A stretch of DNA of 64,000 bases from Bradyrhizobium stylosanthis (GCF_001641335.1 NZ_LVEM01000003.1:1408043-1472042); one strand, 5' to 3'. Shown: positions 9,742 through 19,271, numbered from the stretch's first letter. Numbers and translations: made by a program. Notes: generated from the sequence alone by a model not told the origin.

Positions 9742-10692
9742 TCAGTCGTCAACGGCACGTCCCCGATAAGAATTGAATTCGCACTTGCCAAAAAAGCACA
9801 GTGCGCGCAATTCGTCGCTGATGGAACGCCGCCCGGCGGACAACCGGATTACACTCTTCGGCATCATGATCCGGGCGATCGCGACCAGACGCACCAGCGC
9901 GATCGGATCGGGAGCCTCCGTGGCGTCAATGACAGGAACCCCATTGACCTCGTTCCAAAGATTGATCGGCACACTTTCCGGAGGTGTTCGGAGGTCGGCT
10001 AGCAGGACGAGCATGTCGAGGCGGTCCTCAACACGTTCGCCCATACCGATAATGCCGCCGCAGCAGATCTTGATGCCCGCCTCGCGCACGTGCTTAAGCG
10101 TATCAATACGGTCCTGCAGCGTGCGGGTAGTGATGATCCTGCCGTAAAAATCAGGCGAGGTGTCCACGTTGTGATTGTAGAAGTCGAGTCCCGCCTCGGA
10201 AAGCAGCGTCGCCTGTTTCGGCGTCAGCATTCCGAGCGTGACGCAGGTTTCCAGGCCAAGCTCTTTGACGGCGCTAACCATCTCGCAGACCCGATCGAGA
10301 TCGCGGTCCTTCGGACTTCGCCAAGCCGCAGCCATGCAGAACCGGGTCGCGCCTGCCTCCTTGGCGCGCTGCGCATTCGCGACCACATCGCTGCAATCCA
10401 TCAGGCGGGTCGCGTTCACCCCCGTCTCGTAGTGCGCGCTCTGCGAGCAGTAGCCGCAGTCTTCCGGGCAGCCACACGTCTTGACGCTGAGCAGGCTAGC
10501 TGTTTCGACGTGGTTTTGATCGAAGTTGTTGCGGTGAACGTTTTGCGATCGAAACATCAACTCAGCGAAAGGCTGACCATACAGCGCCTCGGCCTCGACA
10601 CGTTGCCATTTCCTGCCGACCTGCGCGAGCTCGCAGCTTTCGTTCTGGTCAACTCCTGTACAAACGTCCATAAGCATCGAGCCCGCAATCAT
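9742..10692 (-). CDS. bioB: biotin synthase BioB with frameshifted C-terminus
   Basis: BioB is a radical SAM enzyme that inserts sulfur into dethiobiotin. Visible are the cluster motif CPEDCGYC (Cys75, 79, 82), YNHNVDTSPDFYGRI, ICCGGIIGMGE, PINLWNEVNGVPV and IRLSAGR, the last with the arginine of the 2Fe-2S site. The frame as read ends ALCFFGKCEFNSYRGRAVDD at 9742. One T fewer in a T6 run near 9795 would give FLASANSILIGDVPLTTENP and continue to a stop at 9675, the normal BioB C-terminus. So the last ~40 residues are altered, either by a real mutation or a homopolymer error. A BioR-like box overlaps the annotated start at 10692; a downstream Met (10677 or 10671) may be the real start. Confidence 0.9.
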   Translation of the reverse strand: MIAGSMLMDVCTGVDQNESCELAQVGRKWQRVEAEALYGQPFAELMFRSQNVHRNNFDQNHVETASLLSVKTCGCPEDCGYCSQSAHYETGVNATRLMDCSDVVANAQRAKEAGATRFCMAAAWRSPKDRDLDRVCEMVSAVKELGLETCVTLGMLTPKQATLLSEAGLDFYNHNVDTSPDFYGRIITTRTLQDRIDTLKHVREAGIKICCGGIIGMGERVEDRLDMLVLLADLRTPPESVPINLWNEVNGVPVIDATEAPDPIALVRLVAIARIMMPKSVIRLSAGRRSISDELRALCFFGKCEFNSYRGRAVDD

Positions 10693-10698
10693 AGATAA
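10689..10698 (-). promoter_or_regulatory. predicted BioR operator at bioB
   Basis: On the minus strand TTATCTATGA matches the published alphaproteobacterial BioR box TTATCTATAA at 9 of 10 positions. It overlaps the first possible start codon of bioB, where binding would block transcription or require a later start. Confidence 0.6.
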
Positions 10699-10779
10699 TC
10701 GCGCAAATTATCCATCGTCGGCGACATTGGATCGATGCTAATCGATGTGTTATCGGGGCGCACGCATTTTTCCAGTAGA

Positions 10780-10789
10780 TAATCTATGA
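10780..10789 (+). promoter_or_regulatory. predicted BioR operator at bioR
   Basis: TAATCTATGA matches TTATCTATAA at 8 of 10 positions, within the near-palindrome TAGATAATCTA (10776-10786), at the start of the GntR gene. This suggests autoregulation. Confidence 0.5.
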
Positions 10790-11439
10790 TGGGCGAGAAC
10801 AGAACGACTTCAGGACGCATCGCCGAGTCGATTGGTGAGCGCATTATCAACGGCGCGCTGCAGCCAGACTCTCCACTTCGGCAGGATCATGTCGCACGGG
10901 AATTCAACTCGAGCCACGTCCCGGTGCGCGAGGCTTTTCGACAATTGGAGGCTCAACATCTTGTTGTGAGTGCGCCTCGCCGCGGCGTGCGGGTTGCTCC
11001 GCTCGATACGAATTCGGTCAAGGAGATCGCGGAGATGCGTGCTGCGCTCGAGGTGGTCGCGCTACGCAATGCAGCTCCAAAGCTCTCATCCGTCCACTTA
11101 GCACGCATTGAACTTGCCATCTTTGAAGGAGACAACGCCAAGACCATTGAGGATTTTGAGATGGCCAACCGGGCCTTTCACTACGCTCTGGTTGCACCCT
11201 GTGCGATGCCGCGACTGCTCGCCAGCCTTGATGAACTACAACTTGCGAACTCTAGGCTAGTGTTCGCGATGGCGCGGACGGCCGGCTGGCGCCCACGGTC
11301 CAACCAAGATCACCGCCTCATCTTGCAGGCCTTGCGAGGGCGCAACCTTGATCAAGCTTGTAACATGCTCGCGCGTCACATTCAGACCATTGAGCGCTTG
11401 GCCCTTCCTCTTGATCAAGAAACACCCATGCCAAGGTAA
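10786..11439 (+). CDS. bioR: GntR/FCD-family regulator, probable biotin repressor BioR
   Basis: A 217-aa GntR-family repressor. The N-terminal winged helix includes SIGERIINGALQPDSPLRQD, HVAREFNSSHVPVREAFRQL and APRRGVRVAPLD, the canonical GntR pattern. The C-terminal helical domain of the FCD/FadR group begins near EIAEMRAALEVVALRNAAP and contains FEMANRAFHYALV and the histidine of NQDHRLILQAL expected of a metal- or ligand-binding FCD pocket. The divergent position next to bioB and the BioR-like boxes at both gene starts identify it as BioR by context. The start could be ATG 10786 or 10789. The frame is intact. Confidence 0.85.
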   Translation: MMGENRTTSGRIAESIGERIINGALQPDSPLRQDHVAREFNSSHVPVREAFRQLEAQHLVVSAPRRGVRVAPLDTNSVKEIAEMRAALEVVALRNAAPKLSSVHLARIELAIFEGDNAKTIEDFEMANRAFHYALVAPCAMPRLLASLDELQLANSRLVFAMARTAGWRPRSNQDHRLILQALRGRNLDQACNMLARHIQTIERLALPLDQETPMPR

Positions 11440-11570
11440 GTTGCGGAGTGCGGGGTGCAACAGCGCACAATTTTATCATCAAGCAACGATGCAGCAGAGT
11501 TGCATTGCGCGGCGCACGATCCCAAGCTAGTTATGCGCGCCCCATCTCTAATAGCACTCCCAGAGCCAGC

Positions 11571-12430
11571 CATGATCCGTCACATCGTTCTGTTCACCGC
11601 CAAGGAGGAGGCGCACATTGACCGGATCATCGAAGGATTATCGGTCCTAAAGAATATCCCGCATGCAAGCGGTTACGTCCAAGTCCGCGAGGGTGTCCAA
11701 CTCTATTGCGAGCACTGCGATGAATTTGTCGCGGACTCGCTGGCAGCCGGGAATTGTCCGGCATGCAATTCGGCCACCGACAGTAATCTGTGTGAGAACT
11801 GTGGCCTGGCAATTCGGCACGACACGCTATGCAACGCCCGGCATACGACGTGCGGCCACAATCTTGTACTAAGGCGGATCGAGCAAGCCGCGTTCGATAC
11901 GCCCCCCCCCTTGCCCGGGCGCTCGACATAGCCATCGGACAAAGCGCCTGGCCCGAGCCCATACGAGATAAAGCGCGAGCTTGGCTCGCCAGCGATGCGC
12001 AAGGTTTACCGATGTCCCGCCACTTCAGTCATGGTGTCGAGCTACTGCACCCTGAAGATCTGTTCGGCCAAACTCCGCTCACATGGTTTGAAGGCTTGTG
12101 GTGCTTCGAGACCGGGATCCGCGAGCAATGTGCCAATGACTTTCTGAGCGCAGAATCAACCATGCACGCCCCCTAGTACCCGGCTTGTGTTTTTCATGGG
12201 CCAGGACAACCGCTTCTACTACAGAGTTCGATGTCGACGGGTTGGTCACGGCGGCATCTCGCCTTCGGGTTTGGGAAGATGCATTGCGCCAATATGCTAA
12301 CAACGCCCGCACATTGGACAGTAGACGCCTTAGATCTCGTCTACGCATCCTTACCCAGCGCTACGCGGATGCAATCTAGGAACTCCGATTTTGGGATGCG
12401 CGTGATATCGTCGATAGGTACTTCGATGTC
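11571..12430 (+). pseudogene. Dabb-domain N-terminus fused to broken MetRS-like protein
   Basis: From 11571 the frame reads MIRHIVLFTAKEEAHIDRII, the start of a stress-responsive A/B-barrel (Dabb) protein. It then runs in frame near 11670 into YCEHCDEFV, CPACNS and CENCGL, the zinc-knuckle insertion of methionyl-tRNA synthetase. The open frame 11455-11931 covers only this chimera. Another frame from about 11880 continues with GLPMSRHFSHGVEL and TPLTWFEGLWCFET, like the WDISRDLxWG and VWFDA motifs, and later frames with HGPGQPLLL-type debris. No HIGH or KMSKS motif survives. I infer a deletion joined two genes and that the MetRS-like part is further frameshifted. Confidence 0.6.
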
Positions 12431-12554
12431 GCCGATTTTGCGCGTCATGACAGCGGCCTGTGGAACGCCATGGAAATTTCGTTGTTCCTGAGCCTACTGT
12501 ATCCTGTGGTACCCGAGCTTTCGATCCGATATGGCCGGCGCACACGCTTCTGCA

Positions 12555-12856
12555 GGGTAGCCGCTTTTGCGAACCAGAATATTTCCTTCCAAGCGGAGGT
12601 TTCTCGTTTTGGGTACGGCTTAACCCCGGAATTGAGGCTAAGACTTTCATCGAGGCTGCGCGCTGCGAGCACGAGGTGCACCTCGGTGCACGGCGGTCAT
12701 TATGGCCCACGGAATGGCCACCATGTACGCTCGTGCTTTAGCTATCTTCCGATGAATCTAATCGAGGAGGGACTAAGGAGATTGGATAAGCTGCATGCGA
12801 AGCTGTGCGGGAGATCGGTACGAACGCTCGCCGAAAACGGCCGACTCGGACTGTGA
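12555..12856 (+). pseudogene. C-terminal fragment of a MocR/2-aminoadipate-type aminotransferase
   Basis: One frame gives FLPSGGFSFWVRLNPGIEAK, typical of the small-domain region of PLP aminotransferases of the MocR/2-aminoadipate group. Near 12695 the homology moves to another frame with YGPRNGHHVRSCFSYLP and MNLIEEGLRRLDKL, the family C-terminus, ending at 12856. The PLP-lysine domain is absent. It is a truncated, frameshifted remnant directly following the MetRS-like debris. Confidence 0.65.
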
Positions 12857-13205
12857 CATGCTCCACTTTTCTGCCGAGCAGTGACGCGTCGGTTCAATAC
12901 TTAAGCAAATTCGACGACTTTCACCTATCGGTATGCGTTGCAAGAAGCCTCTAAAATTGCCTCCCGAACGGTAGGGATGACGTCCGACGTCTGGCGACGA
13001 TTGTCTTCCGTGATGAGCGCGGTTGCGGCGGCGACCAGCCGAGCAAAGCATTAAGGACTGCACGGCAGGAGCAACTCCAGCTCGGCGAAGATGATGACCG
13101 CGCTGAGTGCATGAGGCCGAACCAGAAGACGCTGAGCGTCTTCCTGCCGATGCGCTCGATCTCGAGGGCTTCCCGCGCGGTGCATTTACCCACACGGCGC
13201 GCTGA
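12857..13205. other. no recognisable gene
   Basis: A minus-strand frame with ALEIERIGRKTLSVFWFGLM looks protein-like for a short distance but breaks, and I cannot assign it. It is probably a remnant. Confidence 0.3.
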
Positions 13206-13391
13206 CTAGCGGCGGTGTCCGAGCGGGATTCCTAACTTTAGTGCCTTCTGCCGCAGCGATCCAACCGTTCGGTTTGTAAGTTTTGCGATCTTCGTAACGG
13301 GTGTCTTCGCCCTAGAGTGTGCGCGCAGTTCCTTTACATCCGTCTTCGTGTACTCGCGACGTACAATCTTCTTGTTCAGCGTCTTGGGCAT
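13206..13391 (-). CDS. small basic protein, possibly DNA-binding
   Basis: A 61-aa very basic protein starting MPKTLNKKIVRREYTKTDVK and ending LRQKALKLGIPLGHRR. The part AKTPVTKIAKLTNRTVGSLRQ looks like a short helix-turn-helix of the kind seen in small proteobacterial proteins that read SAR or histone-like DNA, but this is only resemblance. I chose ATG 13391 over the longer upstream frame because CGGAG precedes it and the upstream residues look random. It lacks an obvious partner gene. Confidence 0.6.
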   Translation of the reverse strand: MPKTLNKKIVRREYTKTDVKELRAHSRAKTPVTKIAKLTNRTVGSLRQKALKLGIPLGHRR

Positions 13392-13734
13392 AACAACTCC
13401 GTTGGCATTCCGTGCACACATGTAGCAGGGATGAAGTGGAGCTGCCAAGCATGCCAGGGTTGCATGCGCGAAACCTCCTGAACCCATCGGATGCCCTCAC
13501 TCGAAGCTTAGGGGCGACCTGAAGCTGCTCTGTCACTTGGCCATATGTCCACTGCCAAGCAGAAATCTGGGCGGTACACACTGATAGTGCACGAACGCAC
13601 GCCCAACAAGCGTTCCCAAAGCAGTGAACTCGAGACGCCTACGCTCGCTTCGGACCCCGCGCTGGTCTGCGTCGCCTAAAATCCAGCCAGCAATTTCAGG
13701 CTCGTGTTTGCAAGATCGTAGGGGCGACGCTCAC
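13392..13734. other. no recognisable gene
   Basis: Spacer between the small basic protein and the end of the S9 peptidase. I see nothing I can name. Confidence 0.3.
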
Positions 13735-15834
13735 TTACGCCTTCCCGTCCAACCAGCCAATCTTGCTTTTCAGGAACTGGAAGCCCAGCACCTGAAAGCC
13801 GGCATGATCCTTATTGTCCCTGCCATAGCCGTGACCGCCCGCGGCCGGCTCGTAGAGATAAGCCTCATAGCCCATCCCCTGAAGCTTGGCGACCATCTTG
13901 CGGGCGTGTCCGGGATGGACCCGATCGTCCCGCCGCGTCGTGGCAATCAGGATCGGCGGGTAGTCTTGCCCGGGCTTGGCAATATGGTAGGCGGAATAGG
14001 TCTTGAGCCATTCCCATTCTTCGAGCTTATCAGGGTCGCCAAATTCCGCGATCCAACTCGCGCCCGCAAGCAGCTTCGTGTAGCGGCGCATGTCAATCAG
14101 CGGGATGGTACAGAACAGAGCGCCGAAATGCTCAGGATAGCGCGTCAGCATATTGCAGATGAGAATGCCGCCGTTCGATCCGCCCTCGGCCGCGATCCGC
14201 TTTGCCTGTGTGACGCCGCGGCGGACAAGGTCGGCCGCAACGCTTGCGAAGTCATCATGGGAGAGCCGCTTGCCGGCGAGCCGTCCGGCATCGTGCCATC
14301 GTGTGCCGAACTCACCGCCGCCGCGCAAATGTGCCTGCACCGTTGTACCACCACGCTCGAGCCACAGCTTGCCGAGCGCCGAATTATAGCACGGCTTGAC
14401 TGAAATGCCGAACCCACCATAACCGCTCATATGGACGGGCGCCTCGCCAGTCTCCTGTTTCGGTCCTGTCTGGACGTAGGGAATGCGCTCACCGTCGACC
14501 GAGATCGCCTCATGCTGGGTGACCACCAGACCATCAGCGACAAAGGTCTTGGGCGCCTCCTTCAGCACGGCTGGACTTGCGACGCCTTGCTCCAGGAGCA
14601 TCAGTAACGGGGGCGTGAGGGGATCCTCGATCTTTGCGAGCAGGTCACCATTACTCTCGGATGGATCGCGATCAAGCGGCCAGGCATTGACGAGGCCCAT
14701 ATCGGGAAGCATGCTCAGCTGCTCGCGCCCCCAAGTCGTAGGAAAAGGCGTGCAGATCTCGAACACCGGACGCAGCTCGTCGAGGAGGGAGAGGACAAGC
14801 TTTCCATCGACCCAGAAAAATCCCTGCAGTGCTCGCCGCGGCGAGTTTGCCAGAAATTGGACCGAGAAATTGCGGTTTCCAGCGAGAAAGGCCGTCAGCG
14901 ATATGCCGAGCAGGGTATCTGTCGGGTAGATTACTCCCTCGATTGTCGCGGCCGAGCGGAGCTTCACTGCTAGCCAATCCTGATGCGCCTCCAGCCGGAT
15001 ATCGGTAGGAAGGTCGAGCTTGATGTGCGCCCCTTGTTCGGTTCCAAGCCATGTGTGGGAATTGAAGAAATTCAGCTGTTCGGTGAACCAGACCCGCTTC
15101 TCTTGGCCGGTACGATCGATTCTGCAGCTGACGCCCGTGTGATCGGCGATCGTCTCAAACACCACGCGCGCTCGTTCGATGGGTTCACCGCGGCGCCACA
15201 ATCGGACGGTCCGCGCATAGCCCGACAATGTCGCCATGCCCTCGCCATAGGCGCTGGACAATAGCAGCGCATTCTGATCGACCCAAGCGGCACTACCCTT
15301 CGCTTCATCGAGCACAAAACCATCAGGCACAAAACTCTTCTTAGTCAGTTCGAACTCCCGCAGTGTCACAGCATCGCTACCGCCCAGTGACAGAGCGAGT
15401 ATCACTTGCGAGCTACCAGGCAGCATGGCGATCCAGCTTATAAGCCAGTCCTTCCGTTCAATGGCCGCGAGCCGATCCACATCGAGTAAAACATCCCATG
15501 ACGGCTTCGACTTTCGAAACTCTGCTAAAGTCGTCCGCCGCCAGAGCCCCCTCGGATTGTCTGCATCTTTCCAAAGGTTGTAGAGATGATCACCGTGCCG
15601 GCTGACATAGGGTATATTGTCCGCCCGGTCATAGATCGAAGCCAGTTCGTCGCGATCCTGCATGAATGAGGCTCCGCCAAAGACCTCCAGAGTTTTGCCA
15701 TTTTGCTGCTCGACAAATTCGAGCGCCTGCGTCCCCTCTATCTCTTCCAGCCAGAGATACGGATCATCGTCGGGAACGGATAGCGTTGGCCTTCCATGAC
15801 TTATCTGCTCTCGGGGCGAGTTCGCTTCAGACAC
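13735..15834 (-). CDS. S9 prolyl oligopeptidase family serine peptidase
   Basis: A 699-aa intact member of the prolyl oligopeptidase family, an alpha/beta hydrolase capped by a beta-propeller that cleaves short peptides. The N-terminal DPYLWLEEIEGTQALEFVEQ is the family entry motif. The propeller occupies roughly residues 70-420. The catalytic domain has YGGFGIS, HLRGGGEFG, the nucleophile elbow EGGSNGGILI, the acid region TTRRDDRVHPGHARKM and the histidine loop AAGGHGYG. No signal peptide is seen, so it is likely cytosolic. The GTG start at 15834 is chosen because TAGGAGTGAATT precedes it. It stands alone, well conserved amid decayed DNA. Confidence 0.92.
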   Translation of the reverse strand: MSEANSPREQISHGRPTLSVPDDDPYLWLEEIEGTQALEFVEQQNGKTLEVFGGASFMQDRDELASIYDRADNIPYVSRHGDHLYNLWKDADNPRGLWRRTTLAEFRKSKPSWDVLLDVDRLAAIERKDWLISWIAMLPGSSQVILALSLGGSDAVTLREFELTKKSFVPDGFVLDEAKGSAAWVDQNALLLSSAYGEGMATLSGYARTVRLWRRGEPIERARVVFETIADHTGVSCRIDRTGQEKRVWFTEQLNFFNSHTWLGTEQGAHIKLDLPTDIRLEAHQDWLAVKLRSAATIEGVIYPTDTLLGISLTAFLAGNRNFSVQFLANSPRRALQGFFWVDGKLVLSLLDELRPVFEICTPFPTTWGREQLSMLPDMGLVNAWPLDRDPSESNGDLLAKIEDPLTPPLLMLLEQGVASPAVLKEAPKTFVADGLVVTQHEAISVDGERIPYVQTGPKQETGEAPVHMSGYGGFGISVKPCYNSALGKLWLERGGTTVQAHLRGGGEFGTRWHDAGRLAGKRLSHDDFASVAADLVRRGVTQAKRIAAEGGSNGGILICNMLTRYPEHFGALFCTIPLIDMRRYTKLLAGASWIAEFGDPDKLEEWEWLKTYSAYHIAKPGQDYPPILIATTRRDDRVHPGHARKMVAKLQGMGYEAYLYEPAAGGHGYGRDNKDHAGFQVLGFQFLKSKIGWLDGKA

Positions 15835-16794
15835 AATTCACTCCTACCTCAACCGCGCTTCGATACGCCGCCAATGCATGCTCCATTTGCCTTCAGGCTA
15901 CAACCTGACGCGCTAGTCACTTCAAGCTCATTCCTCAACTAATAGCAGTTGAACGTCGCCTCTCAGGCTTTGGACGTTCTGAGGAGCAAAATCTTTCTGC
16001 GGATCAGAAGACGATTCACGCTCTAATCGTTATTCCGATCGCCGCTTTATGTGAACGGATCGCTGACGGGCAGGTTTGGGATGCGCGGCGTGCTTCCCAG
16101 CCGCGGCTCTCGCACATGGCGAACAGTCTTTTTGTTTCCAGTGGCCCCTAAACACGGAACTGCCGCGACCGGAGCGCCCAAGACGCTGCTCGAGGAGCGT
16201 CTCGCCGCCATTAGCGTGTGCGATCACCGTAAAGGGCCGGCAGACCTCTTCTCAAGTCGAATCGAGCGACTGCCGCGCCTCCTCCGTCACGGCGAGACTT
16301 CTCCGCTCCCAATGCTCATTCGCCGCACCGCCACACCGCGGGCGTCATCGACCGTGATGATCGTTTCGAAAAGCTGGCGGAACTACCGAGCGGCTAGCGG
16401 TGTCAATTGCGACGACCAGGTGAGGCGTTGGAAGTCCGGACATGCCTACTCGAGCCACCGTCGCATTGTATTTTGAAGCGTGTCCGAAGTATTACGGCAC
16501 CGACTCGCGCTCTCGATCGCATTATCCTCAAGACTCGCACAAGCGCGGCGGAGGAGTAGCTGGCGTCACATAGTTGCCTATCTTGGCCGCACTGCACGGT
16601 GACTACGGTGGTGTCAAAAATCCCACAAGTTTCAGTATTTCCACTTTCGAGCCGCTGATGGCACGCCCGTTCTCGCGTTAGCTAAGAGGTGCGCCCTCCT
16701 CCGCGATCGGCATGCCATTTGCTCGGCTGATGACGAAGGCCCTGAAAGTGATGTTGCTCGCAGCGAACTGCAAAAGGAGCAACAGGAGTTCACG
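15835..16794. other. gene-poor stretch with a NifA-type half-signal
   Basis: No supported gene. TGTCAAAAATCCCACA (16612-16627) is a perfect TGT-N10-ACA and ATGGCACGCCCGTTCT (16658-16673) has an intact sigma-54 -24 box, but the -12 box is TTCT rather than TTGC and the spacing is short. It may be a decayed promoter for the frame at 16795. Confidence 0.3.
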
Positions 16795-17016
16795 ATGAAA
16801 GCTGTGCATCACCATACCGGTCTGAGGCTAGTCAGACATGGCTTTGCCCTGGCCCGCATTGCTCAGCGGTCCGGTACATTCAGTGCCTCGCTGCTGGTGA
16901 TGAAGATCATCGGGCACCGATTAGCGCCGCATATCGGCAGCATCTCCAACGGATGTGGAGCACCACGCGGCTTTGCTCAAATGATTCTCGTGGCTCATCA
17001 GTGCGTCACGCCTTGA
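16795..17016 (+). CDS. possible small protein (73 aa)
   Basis: A 73-aa frame starting MKAVHHHTGLRLVRHGFALA with a strong ribosome-binding site (AAAGGAGCAACAGGAG). No family is recognised and the composition is unremarkable. A weak NifA/sigma-54-like pair lies upstream. It may be a real small gene or just a fortuitous frame. Confidence 0.3.
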   Translation: MKAVHHHTGLRLVRHGFALARIAQRSGTFSASLLVMKIIGHRLAPHIGSISNGCGAPRGFAQMILVAHQCVTP

Positions 17017-17047
17017 GCGAGCCGTCGCCTTAAAGCGGAGTCGATCA

Positions 17048-17823
17048 ATGCTCAAGATAAACTCTAAGAGACGAGCAGGTTGCCAAATACGATCGGCTCG
17101 ATTTATCCCGTTCCTCTACGGTTTGATGGCTTACGCGATGTCCCTTTTCACGATTGTCTACGCGGTCGGCTTCGATGGCATAGGTGCGCCGAAGACGATT
17201 GATAGCGGACGCAGCGCGCCGGTCATCCATTCCCTTTCCATAAATCTCTTGTTGATGGCTCTGTTCGCTACGCAGCACACCGGCATGGCCCGCAAGTGGT
17301 TCAAGAATTGGTGGACGCGTTATGTTCCGAACAGCATTGAACGATGTACTTACGTGCTCATAACGAGCCTATGCCTCATGTTGCTATTCTGGCAGTGGAG
17401 ACCGCTTACCACGATTGTTTGGCGGGTCGAGGACCCCGACATATTCGTAATGGTTGCGACGCTATCATTCATTGGCTGGGCGCTCGTGTTTACCAGCACG
17501 TTTCTTATCGATCATCTCGAATTGTTCGGACTGCGTCAGGTCTACGCCAAACTCAGGGGTCGCGGCATACCGGCACCTCAGTTCCGGACGCCGCTATACT
17601 ACAAATACGTGCGACATCCCCTTTATCTCGGCTTTATCATCGCCTTCTGGGTCGCGCCGGTCATGACAATCGGGCATTTACTGTTTGCGGCCGTAACCAC
17701 TACCTACATCTTTGTCGGGATTTTCTTCGACGAGCGAGATCTTCTCAAACTGTACGGGAGCAGTACCACCAGTACAAGCCACAAGCCTGCATGCTCATCC
17801 CGTGGCGCAAAGTACGCTCATAG
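17048..17823 (+). pseudogene. mddA: methanethiol S-methyltransferase MddA-like, C-terminal frameshift
   Basis: MddA is a membrane methyltransferase of the NnrU/isoprenylcysteine methyltransferase-like group that makes dimethyl sulfide from methanethiol and SAM. Several hydrophobic segments are visible (FIPFLYGLMAYAMSLFTIVY, SINLLLMALFATQHTG, CTYVLITSLCLMLLFW, VMVATLSFIGWALVFTSTFL). The signature YYKYVRHPLYLGFIIAFWVA and FDERDLLKLYG are intact. Directly after YG the frame shifts. One base more near 17757 would read EQYHQYKPQACMLIPWRK and stop at 17823, the family C-terminus; the frame as read instead runs to 17956 with unrelated residues. About 25 C-terminal residues are therefore replaced. 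GGAGTCGATCA precedes the ATG. Confidence 0.75.
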
Positions 17824-18457
17824 GGATCAGATAGATAATGGGGACCCGACCGAAATGGCCATCGCCAGCCTCAAAGTTGCACTAGAAAGCTCGCGAGCGG
17901 CCCAGCTCCGTTTCAGGCACCATCATGCCCGAAGCAACCAAAGGCAAGCACTCTGACGTTCGCCGCTGCGCACGCAGAAAAGCACCACATGAGTCCGACT
18001 CGGTACAGCGAATTGTTTCAGCGCGCGGCCGCCTTGGTACCTTAAAGCCATGATAATACAGTGCGGAGCTCTCCATGGCCCGATTGGCAATACTGCGCGG
18101 CCGCGCCCCGGTCCATTCTCTCGCAGATGAATGCGAAAGCTTCGAGGAAAGCACATTTGTGGCCGTTGCCGGTCCAAATGCACTCGTGCCGCACTCTATC
18201 CTTTATTCATAAGCAACCGCATTGGGGGCGGCCGGCGTTCATCAACGAGCTTCGACACACAGACACCTTCTGCATTGTCGGAATTTGCGCGCGCGTCTGG
18301 TACAGATCGATGCGTTCATTGCTCTCCGACAATCAAGCGTACAACCTCACGCAGCGTCAGGATCAAGTCGTTTCTTTGAGAGCGAATGTTGCGCCGCAGT
18401 TACAGCAATTCGCGTTGGCGCTGCTATCACGCGCGAGGCTGGGGGCCACTAAAGGAA
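17824..18457. other. no recognisable gene
   Basis: Apart from the out-of-frame tail of the MddA-like gene, I see no supported feature in this spacer. It must hold the promoter of the outer-membrane protein gene that follows, but I cannot point to a clear -35/-10 pair. Confidence 0.3.
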
Positions 18458-19210
18458 ATGAAGCTCGAAATGAAGAACTTGTTGCTTATGACTGCGAGCA
18501 TCGTCGCAATCACCGCTGCGGCACCTGCAATCGCTGCGGATCTCGCTCCACAGCCCGTTTACACCAAGGCGCCAGCCCCACCGGTCGCGTTCGCACTCTA
18601 CGACTGGAGCGGCTTCTATGCTGGTGTCAACGGCGGCTGGGGATCGAGCCATAACTCGTGGGATTTCGCAGGCACGCCCCCTGAGGGCTCCCACGACGCA
18701 AGCGGCGGCACGGTGGGTGGACAGATCGGCTATCGCTGGCAGATCGGCCAGACAGTGCTTGGCGTCGAAGGCCAGGGCAACTGGACCGATTTCAACGGCT
18801 CCAATGTCAGCACTGCTTCTCCAAGCAACAGGAACCAGACAAGGGTCGATGCGTTCGGCCTGATCACTGGCCAGATCGGATATGCCGTCAGCAACGTTCT
18901 GCTGTACGCGAAAGGGGGCACTGCGATCGTTGGCAGCAGCTATCAGGTTAACTCCGTTGCTTCAGGCACGCAGCTTGGGAGCGCGGACACCACACGTTGG
19001 GGCGGCGTCGTTGGCGCCGGATTCGAGGTCAACTTGACGCCCAACTGGACAGCTGGACTCGAGTACGACCACGTGTTCATGCCGACTAGCGACGTGAACT
19101 TCACCGCCGCCGGTGGCGGCTCGTTTGGGAACGATCGCATCCGCCAAGATTTCGACGTCGTGACCGCGCGAGTCAATTACAAATTTATCTGGCCCGTAGC
19201 TCTCAAGTAA
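18458..19210 (+). CDS. outer membrane beta-barrel protein, Omp25/RopB type
   Basis: A porin-like small beta-barrel outer-membrane protein of the rhizobial Omp25/Omp31 group, about 250 aa. The signal peptide NLLLMTASIVAITAAAPAIA is followed by ADLAPQPVYTKAPAPP and the hallmark YDWSGFYAGVNGGWG. Alternating strands follow, including GGQIGYRWQIGQTVLGVEGQ, VSNVLLYAKGGTAIVG and WTAGLEYDHVFMPTSDVNF. It ends in DVVTARVNYKFIW, close to the aromatic C-terminal strand needed for BAM insertion. The start is ATG 18458 or 18470; AAAGGA sits closer to the first. It is monocistronic, with a terminator at 19240. Confidence 0.9.
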   Translation: MKLEMKNLLLMTASIVAITAAAPAIAADLAPQPVYTKAPAPPVAFALYDWSGFYAGVNGGWGSSHNSWDFAGTPPEGSHDASGGTVGGQIGYRWQIGQTVLGVEGQGNWTDFNGSNVSTASPSNRNQTRVDAFGLITGQIGYAVSNVLLYAKGGTAIVGSSYQVNSVASGTQLGSADTTRWGGVVGAGFEVNLTPNWTAGLEYDHVFMPTSDVNFTAAGGGSFGNDRIRQDFDVVTARVNYKFIWPVALK

Positions 19211-19239
19211 CGATCTCCTTACCTCCAAACAGCAATCGA

Positions 19240-19271
19240 GAGCCCCGGCCCTATGGGTCGGGGCTCCTTCT
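19240..19271 (+). terminator. rho-independent terminator after the OMP gene
   Basis: GAGCCCCGGCCC pairs with GGGTCGGGGCTC around TAT, with one G-U pair, followed by CTTCTT. It lies 30 bases after the stop codon. Confidence 0.8.
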
